From contig NC_056428.1 in the NCBI RefSeq assembly GCF_905147365.1, forward strand, positions 16,708,001-16,772,000: a DNA stretch of 64,000 bases, written 5' to 3'. The position numbers and the translations under genes are program-made. The notes beneath the pieces were generated by a model. The model saw only the letters and a program-made list of their open reading frames with translations. It searched no databases and was not told the origin of the DNA. This stretch comes from Aricia agestis. Its lineage: Eukaryota > Arthropoda > Insecta > Lepidoptera > Lycaenidae. Below, piece after piece: positions 34,304-43,519 of the stretch (position 1 is its first letter; the number at the start of each line of letters is the position of its first letter).

Positions 34304-35190
34304 ATGGTTGATTTAAACTCACACTCTGTAATACACTATTTTATTACTATAGAAGAACACTTTTGCACAATTATTGCTCAACAGAATAGGATTTTTCATG
34401 TCGTTTGGAATTTCTGCATTCGCGAGTCTGCCACCAACACGAATCAGACCTTTGTCGTCGATAAAAGGATTTAAAACATAAATTGTACTTGATTTGAGAA
34501 CCTGTTTACCTAGCGCCAAACGAGATATCTCGTAACGGAATGATAAAGATTGTGAGAGTTTAATGCAACGATTCAAAGCATCGTCTAGCTCATTGGCGCT
34601 CAAATAATCAGGTATAGCAAATTTTTCCTTATTTAATCTAGATTTACACAAATTATAATAACGGCAACAATAAGCAGTGACTCGAATTAATTTCGACAAT
34701 GATGAGAATCGATTTAAAAATGAAGTAGCATCATTATTATCCATAACATTAACATTACATATTATTTTAGACATGGGTTTCATTTCTAAATTAGTTACAG
34801 GAATCTCGAAACAAGAATTATCAAATTCATGTGCTTTGTATAGAAATTGAGGTCCATTCCACCATAGCTTTGACTGTTGCAAGTCAGACGGAAAACATCC
34901 ACGAGAAGCTAAATCACTGGGATTGTCTGCAGAACTAACATGATGCCATTGATTCACGTTCGTGAGTGTCAAGATTTCAGATGTGCGGTTTGCAACAAAA
35001 GTAGTCCAAGTAGCAGGTATCTTACGCAGCCAAGCCAAGACTATCGTGGAATCTGTCCAATTGTAAATATCATTATCATGTATTTTTAAAACAGTTTTAA
35101 CATGATTAATCATTTTTGCTAGAAGTAATGCTCCACAGAGTTCCAGACGCGGGAGAGAAATTTGTTTCACCGGAGCAACCTTTATATAAT
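34304..35190 (-). pseudogene. BEL/Pao retrotransposon pol fragment
   Basis: About 290 open codons on the minus strand. From the N end they carry the BEL/Pao hallmark PRLELCGALLLAK, a DSTIVLAWL RNase H-type motif, ADNPSDLASRG, KLWWNGPQFL, and then IRVGGRLANAEIP, which in the family precedes the integrase zinc region. Protease, most of the reverse transcriptase and the integrase are absent, and there are no LTRs, so it is a fragment. It is bounded on both sides by AATAT units and lies antisense to the Dong-like element. It codes for nothing functional here; there is no stop codon inside the retained part, so it is young. Confidence 0.8.
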
Positions 35191-35203
35191 ATAATATAAT
35201 ATA
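35186..35203. repeat. Three AATAT units between the BEL fragment and the Dong-like element
   Basis: TATAATATAATATAATATA links the two retroelement pieces. Confidence 0.9.
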
Positions 35204-37421
35204 GGTGATCCTTATACCGAAAACAGAGAATAACACAGATAACCCAAAGAACTGGCGCCCCAAAGCTTGCTTACCTACAATGTACAAGCTATTAACGTCC
35301 ATAATAGCAGACAGATTGTACCTATTTTGTGAACACAACAAAATCCTAGCAGTTGAACAACGCGGATGCAGGAGAGGTACCAGAGGATGCAAGGATCACC
35401 TTATGCTCAATAAAGCAATACTTGAAGATGCACATCACGCAAAAAAAAATGTAAGTATGTGTAGGATAGATTATCAGAAAGCCTTCGATAGTATATCCCA
35501 CGAGTGGCTAATAAAACTACTTAGCCTTTATAAATGCCCGATTGCTGTCATAAGCTTTCTGAAGAAAGTAATGACAAACTGGAAAGTGGTTATGACAGCC
35601 CATGGAGAAAGAACAACAGTAGTTACAGACCCGATACAAACTAATTGCGGATTATTCCAAGGGGACTCACTCTCGCCCTTACTTTTCTGCCTAGCTATAA
35701 ACCCGTTATCTCAAATTCTTAACAAATACACAAACAAAGGATACCAGCTCAAGGATAGCGCAAACATAAATCACTTACTCTATATGGATGACCTGAAATT
35801 ATACGCTAAAACTAAGAAAACTCTAGAAAGCCTAATGCATACAGTAAAAATATTTACAAATGACATCGGAATGAAATTCGGACTAGAAAAATGCAATACA
35901 CTACACATAATAGAAGGACGAAAATCCAGAAATCAAACAGAAGGGCAGATGCTGTTAAGTGGAGAGGAATTCGCATACTTAAAAGATAACGAAACATACA
36001 AATATTTAGGTATCCATGAATCTGGAAAGCTAAATCATCAAGAACTACGGCATCAAATAACAAAAGAATACTTTAAAATAACTAAGAAAATACTGAACAC
36101 ACACCTTAGCGCAAGAAATACGATGAAAGCAATAAATGCGTATGCAACCCCAGTACTACTCTATTCATTCGGCATAGTTAATTACAAAGATAGAGATATA
36201 AAAGCAATAGATACTAAAACAAGAAAATTATTAGCACTTAATAAGGCACACCAACAAAAAGCAGAAGTAGAAAGACTATATCTACCGACAGAGGAAGGAG
36301 GAAGAGGGTTATTAAATATAGAATCACTGTATAAAAGCCAAATTATTAAATATAAACAGCATCTAAATAAGGCGCGTGATTACCTAATAAAAGCAGTTAA
36401 TGATCATGATAAAAATATAAATAAATACTCAATAAATGTAAATGCAGAAGAATATGTAAGAGAAATAGGATTAAATGGAAGAGATAATATAAATGAGACG
36501 GATATTAAAAAAGCTATATTAAAAAAGAAAATACATACCTGGAAGTCGAAACCCTTGCGCGCACAATTCCATAAACAAGTCCTAGAAAAGGAAAATATTG
36601 ACAAAAATCTCTCGTTTAATTTGATCAAAAAACAAATGATATCCCCTACACTAGAAGCTGCCATTTTTGCAATCCAGGACCAATCTATAATAACTAAACA
36701 GTTCGAACGAGATATACTAAAGAAAGAGGTAGATGGAAAATGCCGAATATGCTTTACCAAAGATGAAACAATCCAACACATAGTTTCAGGTTGCGAAAAA
36801 TTAGCAGGAGTACAGTACACACAAAGACACAACAATATCGTTCAATATATTTACTGGGCCCTAAGCAAAAAACACAATTTCAATACAGAACAGTTATGGT
36901 GGAGAGATAAGCTCACACAACCCCAAGTTAAAGAGAACGATACAGCCAAACTCATGTGGGAGATGCCAGTACAGACAGACGTACAAGTTATCCACAATAG
37001 ACCGGATATAATATACATAGACAAGCAACAAAACATCACTTACCTGATAGATGTCACAATACCCACCGACTACAATATTGGCGCTAAAGAAATTGAAAAA
37101 TTAACCAAGTACCATCTGCTGAAAAAAGAAATAACTAGACTCTGGAAAACCAAAGCCATCATCGTACCAATTGTAATAGGAGCAACAGGAATGGTCGCCA
37201 AGAGCATCCGTAGATACTGTGACACACTGGATGCTAAATTGGATCTAGCCATAATGCAAAAACAAACAGCTATTTACACAAGTACAATTGTTTCAAAAGT
37301 TTTGGGAAGTAACATACTAACAGACGAAGGCGAATCCGCAGTACCCTCTCCCTGAAGGTTTCGGGGCGGGACCGAGATAAATGCCAGCGAGAGCTGTGAG
37401 AAGCCAAACTTCACTCCGAAT
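35204..37421 (+). mobile_element. R4/Dong-type non-LTR retrotransposon, 5' truncated
   Basis: About 2.2 kb, with an open frame, a 3' untranslated tail of about 65 bp (ending CCAAACTTCACTCCG) and then AATAT repeats. Both junctions are in AATAT sequence. The 5' truncation inside the reverse transcriptase region is typical of target-primed reverse transcription. Dong of Bombyx mori is known from a simple TAA-type repeat; the same preference would explain the site here. Confidence 0.8.
35205..37355 (+). CDS. Reverse transcriptase / restriction-like endonuclease of an R4/Dong-type element
   Basis: The frame has 716 codons without a stop and no native start (the first codon is GTG at the truncation point). 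From the N end: NWRPKACLPTMYKLLTS (RT motif 1-2 region, residues about 14-30), RIDYQKAFDSI (motif A), GLFQGDSLSPLLF (motif B), LLYMDDLKLYAK (motif C, catalytic YMDD), and LGLEKCN-type and YKYLGI motifs. A CX2CX8HX4C zinc knuckle follows (CRICFTKDETIQHIVSGC, about residue 510). A C-terminal RPDIIYIDKQQNITYLID motif is the PD-(D/E)XK endonuclease used for target cutting by the R2/R4 group. The N-terminal DNA-binding fingers and part of the RT are missing, so this copy cannot move alone. Conservation of every key motif and the open frame show a recent insertion. Confidence 0.85.
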   Translation: MILIPKTENNTDNPKNWRPKACLPTMYKLLTSIIADRLYLFCEHNKILAVEQRGCRRGTRGCKDHLMLNKAILEDAHHAKKNVSMCRIDYQKAFDSISHEWLIKLLSLYKCPIAVISFLKKVMTNWKVVMTAHGERTTVVTDPIQTNCGLFQGDSLSPLLFCLAINPLSQILNKYTNKGYQLKDSANINHLLYMDDLKLYAKTKKTLESLMHTVKIFTNDIGMKFGLEKCNTLHIIEGRKSRNQTEGQMLLSGEEFAYLKDNETYKYLGIHESGKLNHQELRHQITKEYFKITKKILNTHLSARNTMKAINAYATPVLLYSFGIVNYKDRDIKAIDTKTRKLLALNKAHQQKAEVERLYLPTEEGGRGLLNIESLYKSQIIKYKQHLNKARDYLIKAVNDHDKNINKYSINVNAEEYVREIGLNGRDNINETDIKKAILKKKIHTWKSKPLRAQFHKQVLEKENIDKNLSFNLIKKQMISPTLEAAIFAIQDQSIITKQFERDILKKEVDGKCRICFTKDETIQHIVSGCEKLAGVQYTQRHNNIVQYIYWALSKKHNFNTEQLWWRDKLTQPQVKENDTAKLMWEMPVQTDVQVIHNRPDIIYIDKQQNITYLIDVTIPTDYNIGAKEIEKLTKYHLLKKEITRLWKTKAIIVPIVIGATGMVAKSIRRYCDTLDAKLDLAIMQKQTAIYTSTIVSKVLGSNILTDEGESAVPSP

Positions 37422-37625
37422 AATATAATATAATATAATAATATAATATAATATAATATAATATAATATAATATAATATAATATAATATAATATAATATA
37501 ATATAATATAATATAATATAATATAATATAATATAATATAATATAATATAATATAATATAATATAATATAATATAATATAATATAATATAATATAATATA
37601 ATATAATATAATATAATATAATATA
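37422..37625. repeat. (AATAT)n array downstream of the Dong-like element
   Basis: About 40 AATAT units with one phase slip near 37440. It is the right half of the array that the element entered. Confidence 0.95.
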
Positions 37626-38271
37626 GACTATAATAGCCTTACTCGATAAATGAGATATCTAACACTGAAATAAGTTTTAAAATCGAACCTGTAGTTCCTG
37701 AGATTAGCGCATTCAAGGAAACATACTCTTCAGGTTTATAATATTATTAAGTATAGATTTTTTTAAATTATCGCTTCACAAACTCTAGCCTCGATCTAAA
37801 AGACTATGAAAAGGCATAATGGGATGATGCATGGCATGGTAGTGATGATGATGATGATGAATGTAATTTGCATAGTAGCATAATATGCTTTCCGTTCTTA
37901 AAACAACGCCGAAACTCCCAAACTTGTATCTATAAAGAATCAGGAGTTCTTTCAGGCTCAGCACCTTCCGAACCACGGTATACCAGGTATACCTCGGTGC
38001 AAAATCTTACTTGTTTGTAGCATATGCTTAGAATAGTTCTCACGAAACCGAAGTCACCACATGTTTCCCCATAAATTTTGAGGAGTTCCCTCGATTACTT
38101 ATGGATCCTTCATCAGATCACCACTTTTGTGAATATAATACCAAATTGGGGTGATACCCTACATACCAAAAGAAAAATTTTGAAAATCGGTTAACAAACG
38201 GCGGAGTAATCGTTGAACACATAACACCTCCTACATTTTGAAAGTCGGTTAAAATTGTAGCCTATGTGTTA
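37626..38271 (-). mobile_element. Family G repeat, right part of the split copy
   Basis: Resumes with TAGCCTTACTCGATAAATGA and matches 28650-29293 up to GCCTATGTGTTATT. It contains a GAT repeat at about 37841. Confidence 0.65.
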
Positions 38272-38850
38272 TTCTGATGTATAAGCTATATTATTGTTAA
38301 GTTTCATTAAAATCCGTTCAGTAGTTTTTGCGTGAAAGAGTAACAAACATCCATACATCCACACATCCACACATCCAAACATCCATACATCTATACATCC
38401 ATACATCCAAACAAACTTTCGCCTTTATAATATTAGTAGGAAGTATGGATATCATTGAACAATTTATTTGACTATAAGATTGAAAAGTGGGCGCATTCAA
38501 TATCAACCCCAGACAGTCAATAAATATTATAGCATAATACGAGATATTGCACAACTCTTAACTAGGCCCGCTAATCGTACATTTTTCAGTGTTATTTAAA
38601 GTCATCCGGCTTCGCGGCTACAATGTGAAGAGCTAACAGACCGACAGATAAGCTTTCGCAATAGTATAAGTAATAACTAGCTATTTGACCGAGCTTTGCT
38701 TGGTATTCGATAAAACACGAATAAAATGATATTTTCTAAAAATGATTCCTAGCTAGATCGATTTATCGCCCCCGAAACCCCCTATATAAGTACCTACTAA
38801 ATTTCATGAAAATCGCCGGAGCTGATTCCGAGATTCCAATTATATCCAAA
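38272..38850. repeat. Helitron-like fragments and a CATCCATA minisatellite
   Basis: 38290-38440 has AAAATCCGTTCAGTAGTTTT, then about eight degenerate ACATCCAT units, then CGCCTTTATAATATTAGTA. 38570-38670 is a worn family A copy. 38690-38840 starts ACTAGCTATTTGACCGAGC and is another CTAG-ended repeat. Confidence 0.5.
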
Positions 38851-38851
38851 C

Positions 38852-39057
38852 TAATATTATAAATGCGAAAGTGTGACTGTCTGTCTGTCTGTCTGTTACC
38901 TATTCACGCCCTAACCGCTGAACCGATTTCGCTGAAATTTGGCATGGAGATATTTTGAGTCCCGGGAAAGGACATATGATACTTTTGTCCCGAAAAAATG
39001 TACGGTTAACACGCGATAAACGAATTTTGGCGCAACGGAGTTGCGGGCATCAACTAG
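38852..39057 (+). mobile_element. Helitron-like short repeat, family A, best-preserved copy
   Basis: ATTATAAATGCGAAAGTGTG, CCGCTGAACCGATTTCGCTG, GTCCCGGGAAAGGACAT, then the terminal stem CGCAAC-GGA-GTTGCG, eight bases, and CTAG|T. This copy shows the family's end structure most clearly. Confidence 0.7.
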
Positions 39058-39305
39058 TATATTATATACAAGAGTTGCTCGTTTAAAGATATAAGATTTA
39101 AGTAAGTATGAATATTATTATTTTTTATCTCGAACTTTTTTGCTCGATACATTAATATTAGTGACTGGCATATTACGACGCAAGATGTGAAATTTTATAC
39201 AGGGAAGTGCACCCGTCTTGTTTGTTTCGTGGTATCGATAGTGGTATCGAGGTGTAGGCATAAGGCGTGTAGAGAGTACTCAGATCTAATATGGGTGAAG
39301 CTTGG
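39058..39305. other. Intergenic sequence
   Basis: Nothing recognised. Confidence 0.3.
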
Positions 39306-39307
39306 TC

Positions 39308-40130
39308 TGCTAGTAAGTTTACTAAATTTTAACTTGCTACTAAATTTTGTGTTTACATGCACTTAGACTGGGTCGCACCAGAGGCGTGGGTAAAGTTAAA
39401 TTTAAAGTTAAATTTATGGTTATAGTTAAGGTAAATTTAACTTTAACTTTGCCCGGAGAAATTGACAGAAGACAGCTGATCCAACAAGGTTATAAATGCG
39501 CGTGGGCGGGGGCGCTGCTGGTAAACGAGAACTGTCAAAAATGGCGGTTTTTGTATGATGACAGCGTTAGTTCCTTTTTTCGCCACATGCATTTAAAACG
39601 TTGTCGAGCTCTATGGTTATGGTTAAATATGGCGTCTTGATGGCGTCCATTTTTAACTTTAACCAAAGATTTGACATTTTGCATTGTAGGTAGTTAAAGT
39701 TAAAAATAAAGTTAAAAAGTTAAAGTTACTTGGTGCAACCCAGTCTTACTAACTTAAATTTAAGTTAAAATTTAGTTAATGACTTATCTACTTAATACGT
39801 GTAAATCAGCCATAACATGCAATTAACAACTTAAAATTAAGTTAACTACCACTTATCAACTTAACACGTGTAAACCAGCCAATGGCTGGTTTACACGTAT
39901 TAAGTAGATAAGTAGTAACTTTTTAACTTAATTTGAAGTGCCTGCCCGAAATGTGTCAAGTGACAAGCCCCGCCTGCCAACATAATAGAAAATAGTCAAA
40001 TTTCTAATTTCCTTGTTTAGTACTTAACTAAATTTTAACTTGCTACTTGCTACTAAATTTTTTGTTTACATGCAATAAATAACTTAAAATTTAGTTAACT
40101 ACTTATCAACTTAATACGTGTAAAACAGCC
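39308..40130. mobile_element. Cluster of MITEs with GGCTGGTTTACACG ends
   Basis: Arms of the family seen at 10502 occur in succession: a copy split by another MITE (39308-39365 and 39746-39815), a right arm (39818-39884), and a head-to-head copy (39884-40130). Each has TTTACATGCA, TTAACTAAATTTTAA and ACACGTATTAAG blocks in mirrored order. Confidence 0.6.
39366..39745. mobile_element. PIF/Harbinger-type MITE with TTA target duplication
   Basis: Ends GACTGGGTCGCACCA / TGGTGCAACCCAGTC are inverted repeats with one mismatch. TTA flanks both sides (39363-39365 and 39746-39748), as expected of PIF/Harbinger. The interior has AAGTTAAATTTA-type subterminal repeats on both sides. The 97-codon frame over it is incidental. 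Confidence 0.75.
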
Positions 40131-41061
40131 CATCTGAAAAATGAAAAGTAAAAGTGCTAACCGACAGTATATATTAAGTCTATGGTGCTAACTGCCACAC
40201 GCATCGAATCTGTCAAACTCTACATATCGCTCTCGTAAAGTAGCGTCTTTTCAGTTTCGATACTTACATAATAGTAGGGGAGGAAATGCTATTTATTGCA
40301 AAGTCATTTCATACTGACCAAATTTTTGTCCAGTAGTAGATTAATATAATTAATAATCAACATGATGAGCGTCAGTCGCCGCACCCGTGGTGGGTGGTAC
40401 TATCAGAGAAGTTGATTCCTAGGCCTATGAGAGCAGAGGGGATGGATATGGATGGATAGATGGAGGACCTAAGTAATTTGGTCGCGTTACGTCAAACCCA
40501 TCCGGCCGATCACAACTAACATTAAATAGGCTACTTGGCCTATATTCAATTTCATTGAACAAATGCATATTTCTAGTAGAACTTGGCGTAGGAAACCGTA
40601 TTTCACCCTTATCATCAAATAAAAGCTTATGATTGATAAAATATAAAGTCGATTTGAAAATTTGATTTTATGAAAATAATATGATTTGTACTGACGAAAA
40701 CGCTTTTGCGGTACTTCCGATTTGGATGTGACGTCATCAGACTCGTAATTTAATATTATCTTTTATTTATCGCGCTCGTTACAAGTAAGTTTATCTGTAC
40801 ATAAAATATAATAAGAATAAGCCTTGAAAGATCTGTAAAGTATATTTTGATGAATAATTCAAACAACAGTTTTATATAATATTATCTCCATTTTATGTAG
40901 ACGGGAAATGAAATGGCCAAAAGTTTTCAACATTACAAATGATTTCTAATTTCTTATTTAATTATTTTATAATTTTTGGGCACTTCAAGACTCATACATT
41001 TAACACATTAAAAAAAATCAATAAAGAAATACCGTACAAATACCGTACCTACGTCCTACAG
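40131..41061. other. Intergenic sequence with an element E fragment
   Basis: 40405-40510 repeats GAAGTTGATTCCTAGG and TAATTTGGTCGCGTTACG, with a GGATGGATATGGATGG insertion. The end of the G-rich inverted-repeat family (TAGTAGGGGAGG) sits at about 40274. No gene. Confidence 0.4.
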
Positions 41062-41188
41062 TCTGTCAAAAAAGTCATGAAATTAAAAAGTGGCAACATC
41101 GTAGTGTCATCCCTTTCAAATCAATCTAAGAAAACAGGGATGACACTACGATGTTGCCACTTTTTAATTTCATGACTTTTTTGACAGA
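41062..41188. repeat. Perfect 53-bp-stem hairpin
   Basis: 41062-41114 and 41136-41188 are perfect complements separated by 21 nt. The stem begins TCTGTCAAAAAAGTCATG. Flanking TACGT on both sides suggests a MITE, and the end resembles that of the 43076 element. Confidence 0.9.
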
Positions 41189-41248
41189 TTGTACGTATTA
41201 TTACGTACGTACGTAATATTTACACCCAGGTAACCCAGGCTTCAAATA

Positions 41249-41973
41249 AAGGCCGTATACACGATCGGTTCCAACCACCAACAGAGGTCATCTTGGTCGG
41301 GTTGGAACATAAATCAACCGTGTAGACGCTTTTTTTTGGTTGACCAACCAAATAACCTTCAATGACCTTGGTAGTGAGCGCATCCCTCACGACCAATGTC
41401 TAATAGAGAACATTGAGTTGAAACTTGAAACGCAACCGTGTAGACGCTTGTTGGCGCTCAGTCGGATGCGTTGCATGTGGTGTGTAGCGCCAGAAGCCAT
41501 AAATCTTAACGTTGCTATTAAACGTTCTTCCACAGACGAAGCTTTTCACATCAACAGTGATTAATGAACCCTTAATTACAAAACAAGACACAGGTCTTGT
41601 TCCTTGTTTTGTAATTAAGGGTCGCATAATTTCTAATAATTCGTTGAAAGAATTTTCGTCCATTCTAAAATTATTGAGAAAATCATCAGAGTCCAATATT
41701 TTTAAAATGATTAAGTGGCTCAAACGTTTTTCTTACTTTTAACCACCGTTTCATCTACAACCGTCTTTTTTACGTTTTTTTTTCATCACATATAGCTATA
41801 CAAGCCAGCGCTATTGCGGTCTTTTGAGGTTTAGATAGTGGTCTCTTTGTATACTTTTACACAGCCTAACCAAGACAGACGAGTTGATTTACGTGTAGAT
41901 AGAGATTCAACTTTGTTGACCCAACCAAGGTGACCTCTATTGGTGGTTGGAACCGATCGTGTATATGGCCTTT
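41249..41973. mobile_element. PIF/Harbinger relic
   Basis: Ends AAAGGCCGTATACACGATCG and its near-complement define about 40-bp inverted repeats, extending to GTTCCAACCACCAA. Subterminal ACCGTGTAGACGCTT occurs twice. It contains the remnant of a transposase on the minus strand. No clear target duplication. Confidence 0.7.
41595..41723 (-). pseudogene. Harbinger transposase N-terminal remnant
   Basis: FLNNFRMDENSFNELLE followed by RPLITKQGT matches the N-terminal region preceding the DDE domain of PIF/Harbinger nucleases. The frame then enters an inverted duplication of the same bases (41568-41587 against 41603-41622), and the DDE domain is absent. Non-functional. Confidence 0.65.
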
Positions 41974-42254
41974 TACTGCTTCAAGGGCATTCATATAACA
42001 GTGTGAAAAACCCGATACTAGAAATAACGTTAAAAGTTTAAAAATAACGATAAATGCTATAACGGTAAATAGGATTTATAACGGTTAATAATATTAAAAT
42101 TAGGGAGGTCCTCCGCTGCCAGCGCTGGTTGCCGAAATGGCTGCCCGCGCCGTTTTCCGAAGTTTGCCGAAATCACGCGATGATTGTCGAATAGGCTGCC
42201 GGCGCCTATTCGGTAAACATCGCTTGTCAAATAACAGAATAATAATCAAAAACA
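41974..42254. other. Intergenic, locally GC-rich
   Basis: 42110-42225 has repeated TGCCGAAAT / GCTGCCCGCGCC units and a small stem GAATAGGC..GCCTATTC. Not recognised. Confidence 0.35.
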
Positions 42255-42345
42255 TCAGTCTTGACCTAAAGGACTATGAAAAGTACAACTTATAAGGCCA
42301 TAACGTGAGGATGCATATTTTAATGGTAGTGATGACTGATGATGA
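42255..42345 (-). repeat. Fragment of family G repeat
   Basis: GACCTAAAGGACTATGAAAA and GGTAGTGATGACTGATGATG match the GAT-repeat segment of 28810 and 37790. Confidence 0.55.
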
Positions 42346-42534
42346 TGATTAAATATGTGATCTGCATATTAGCTTAATTAACTTTAATAAATAAATAAAT
42401 GTTCACTATCATCACACCATGCATCATCACGTCAAAAGTCACCAACAGTCTATACAGATGGGCGTTTGAACATTTCAGCATTACTTGATGAACTCCAAGC
42501 ATAATATACAGTTGGTATATGTTTTTTTAATGAA

Positions 42535-42690
42535 AGAAGGGAAGGGAATAAGGTAGGGGATTGGGCCTCCGATAAACTCACTCACTCGGCGAAAAGCGCA
42601 AGCGCTGTTTCACGCCGGTTTTCTGTGAGAACGTGGTATTTCTCCGGTCGAGCCGGCCCATCCATGCCGAAGCATGGCTCTCCCACGTTC
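42535..42690 (-). mobile_element. SINE-like family D fragment
   Basis: Only the head half remains (to GAAGGGAAGGGAATAAGG on the plus strand); the A-tail side is missing. Confidence 0.65.
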
Positions 42691-42863
42691 TTTAAGAAAT
42701 TCTGCTGAAGTGGTAGTGAACACATATAATATTATGTTTTCATATTATGAAGGTAATAATATATCCTGGATCCAAAGTCACTAAGCAGAACAATCTTTAC
42801 TGAAAACCTCATACCTAAATATAAAAAAGTGTGAAATTATTATTTTTAACCCTGGTGCTCGGA

Positions 42864-42928
42864 AGTCAGCAGTTGGGTTGCGACTTGCGAGTGAATCTCA
42901 CTCGCAAGTCGCAACCCAACTGCTGACT
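42864..42928. repeat. Perfect 31-bp-stem hairpin with 3-nt loop
   Basis: 42864-42894 and 42898-42928 are perfect complements (AGTCAGCAGTTGGGTTGCG ...) around ATC. Relatively GC-rich in an AT-rich setting. Confidence 0.95.
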
Positions 42929-43075
42929 CTCGTGCATCTACGAACATGAGCGGAAGGTGTCGTGTCAACCTGGCAACGTCACATACCAAATAATAACGAT
43001 AAGATTATCAGTATTAATAACGTTATTTTTACTTTAATATAAAAAAAATAACGATATCTGGCTACGTAATAGTAC

Positions 43076-43278
43076 GTCAAGAAAGTCATGACAGGCGGAA
43101 AATTTTTCTAAACGTAATCACGCTTAAAAGGTGTATTTTTTCTTTGTATTTTCACAGAGAACGCTTATTACATTTTAAATACGCTTTTGTCACCTTGCAT
43201 ATTTTTATCTCGGATGAATAAAGTTCTCTTATTTTTTATTTCATTAAAAAAATTCCCGCCGGTTATGACTTTCTTGAC
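43076..43278. mobile_element. MITE with GTCAAGAAAGTCAT ends
   Basis: GTCAAGAAAGTCATGAC at the left and GTTATGACTTTCTTGAC at the right. The next 15 bases also pair imperfectly (GGCGGAAAATTTTT). Related to the hairpin at 41062. Confidence 0.65.
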
Positions 43279-43448
43279 AGATATATTACGTTCGTAATAA
43301 CGGTACGTAACGTAGTAATCAGTAACGTTATGAAGCAAACGCTCAAAATGCCTCCTATTTTGTAACGCGGGGAAGAAGAAGAAAAGTTAAACTCTGTGGT
43401 TATCGGATGTGACGTACAAAATTCTAGAATCCTATTGGACAGAAAATG

Positions 43449-43483
43449 ACATTAGTAGTTTTAAAAATGGCGCCTGTTGTGTC
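43449..43483 (+). CDS. Weak candidate coding first exon
   Basis: The Kozak-like AAAATGG starts MAPVVSYPVEC at about 43467 and runs 35 nt into a GTGAGT donor (TGTCG|GTGAGTGC) near 43502. Upstream are ATTGG and TGACGT elements. It is in the right place and strand to be a 5' exon of the downstream USP10 gene. It cannot join directly to the exon at 55039 in frame, so another exon would be needed. No homology supports it. Confidence 0.12.
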
Positions 43484-43519
43484 ATATCCTGTTGAGTGTC
43501 GGTGAGTGCATGGCCTCGA

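Noticed and set aside
33639..34322. 227-codon frame of repeated YYIIL on the minus strand
   Set aside because: Direct translation of the AATAT/GATAT array, not a protein.
36404..36835. 143-codon frame antisense to the Dong-like element
   Set aside because: Shadow of the retrotransposon frame.
33641..37625. Array as centromeric or other satellite DNA
   Set aside because: It is confined to one site inside a dispersed repeat and consists of a pentanucleotide expansion, not a chromosomal satellite field.
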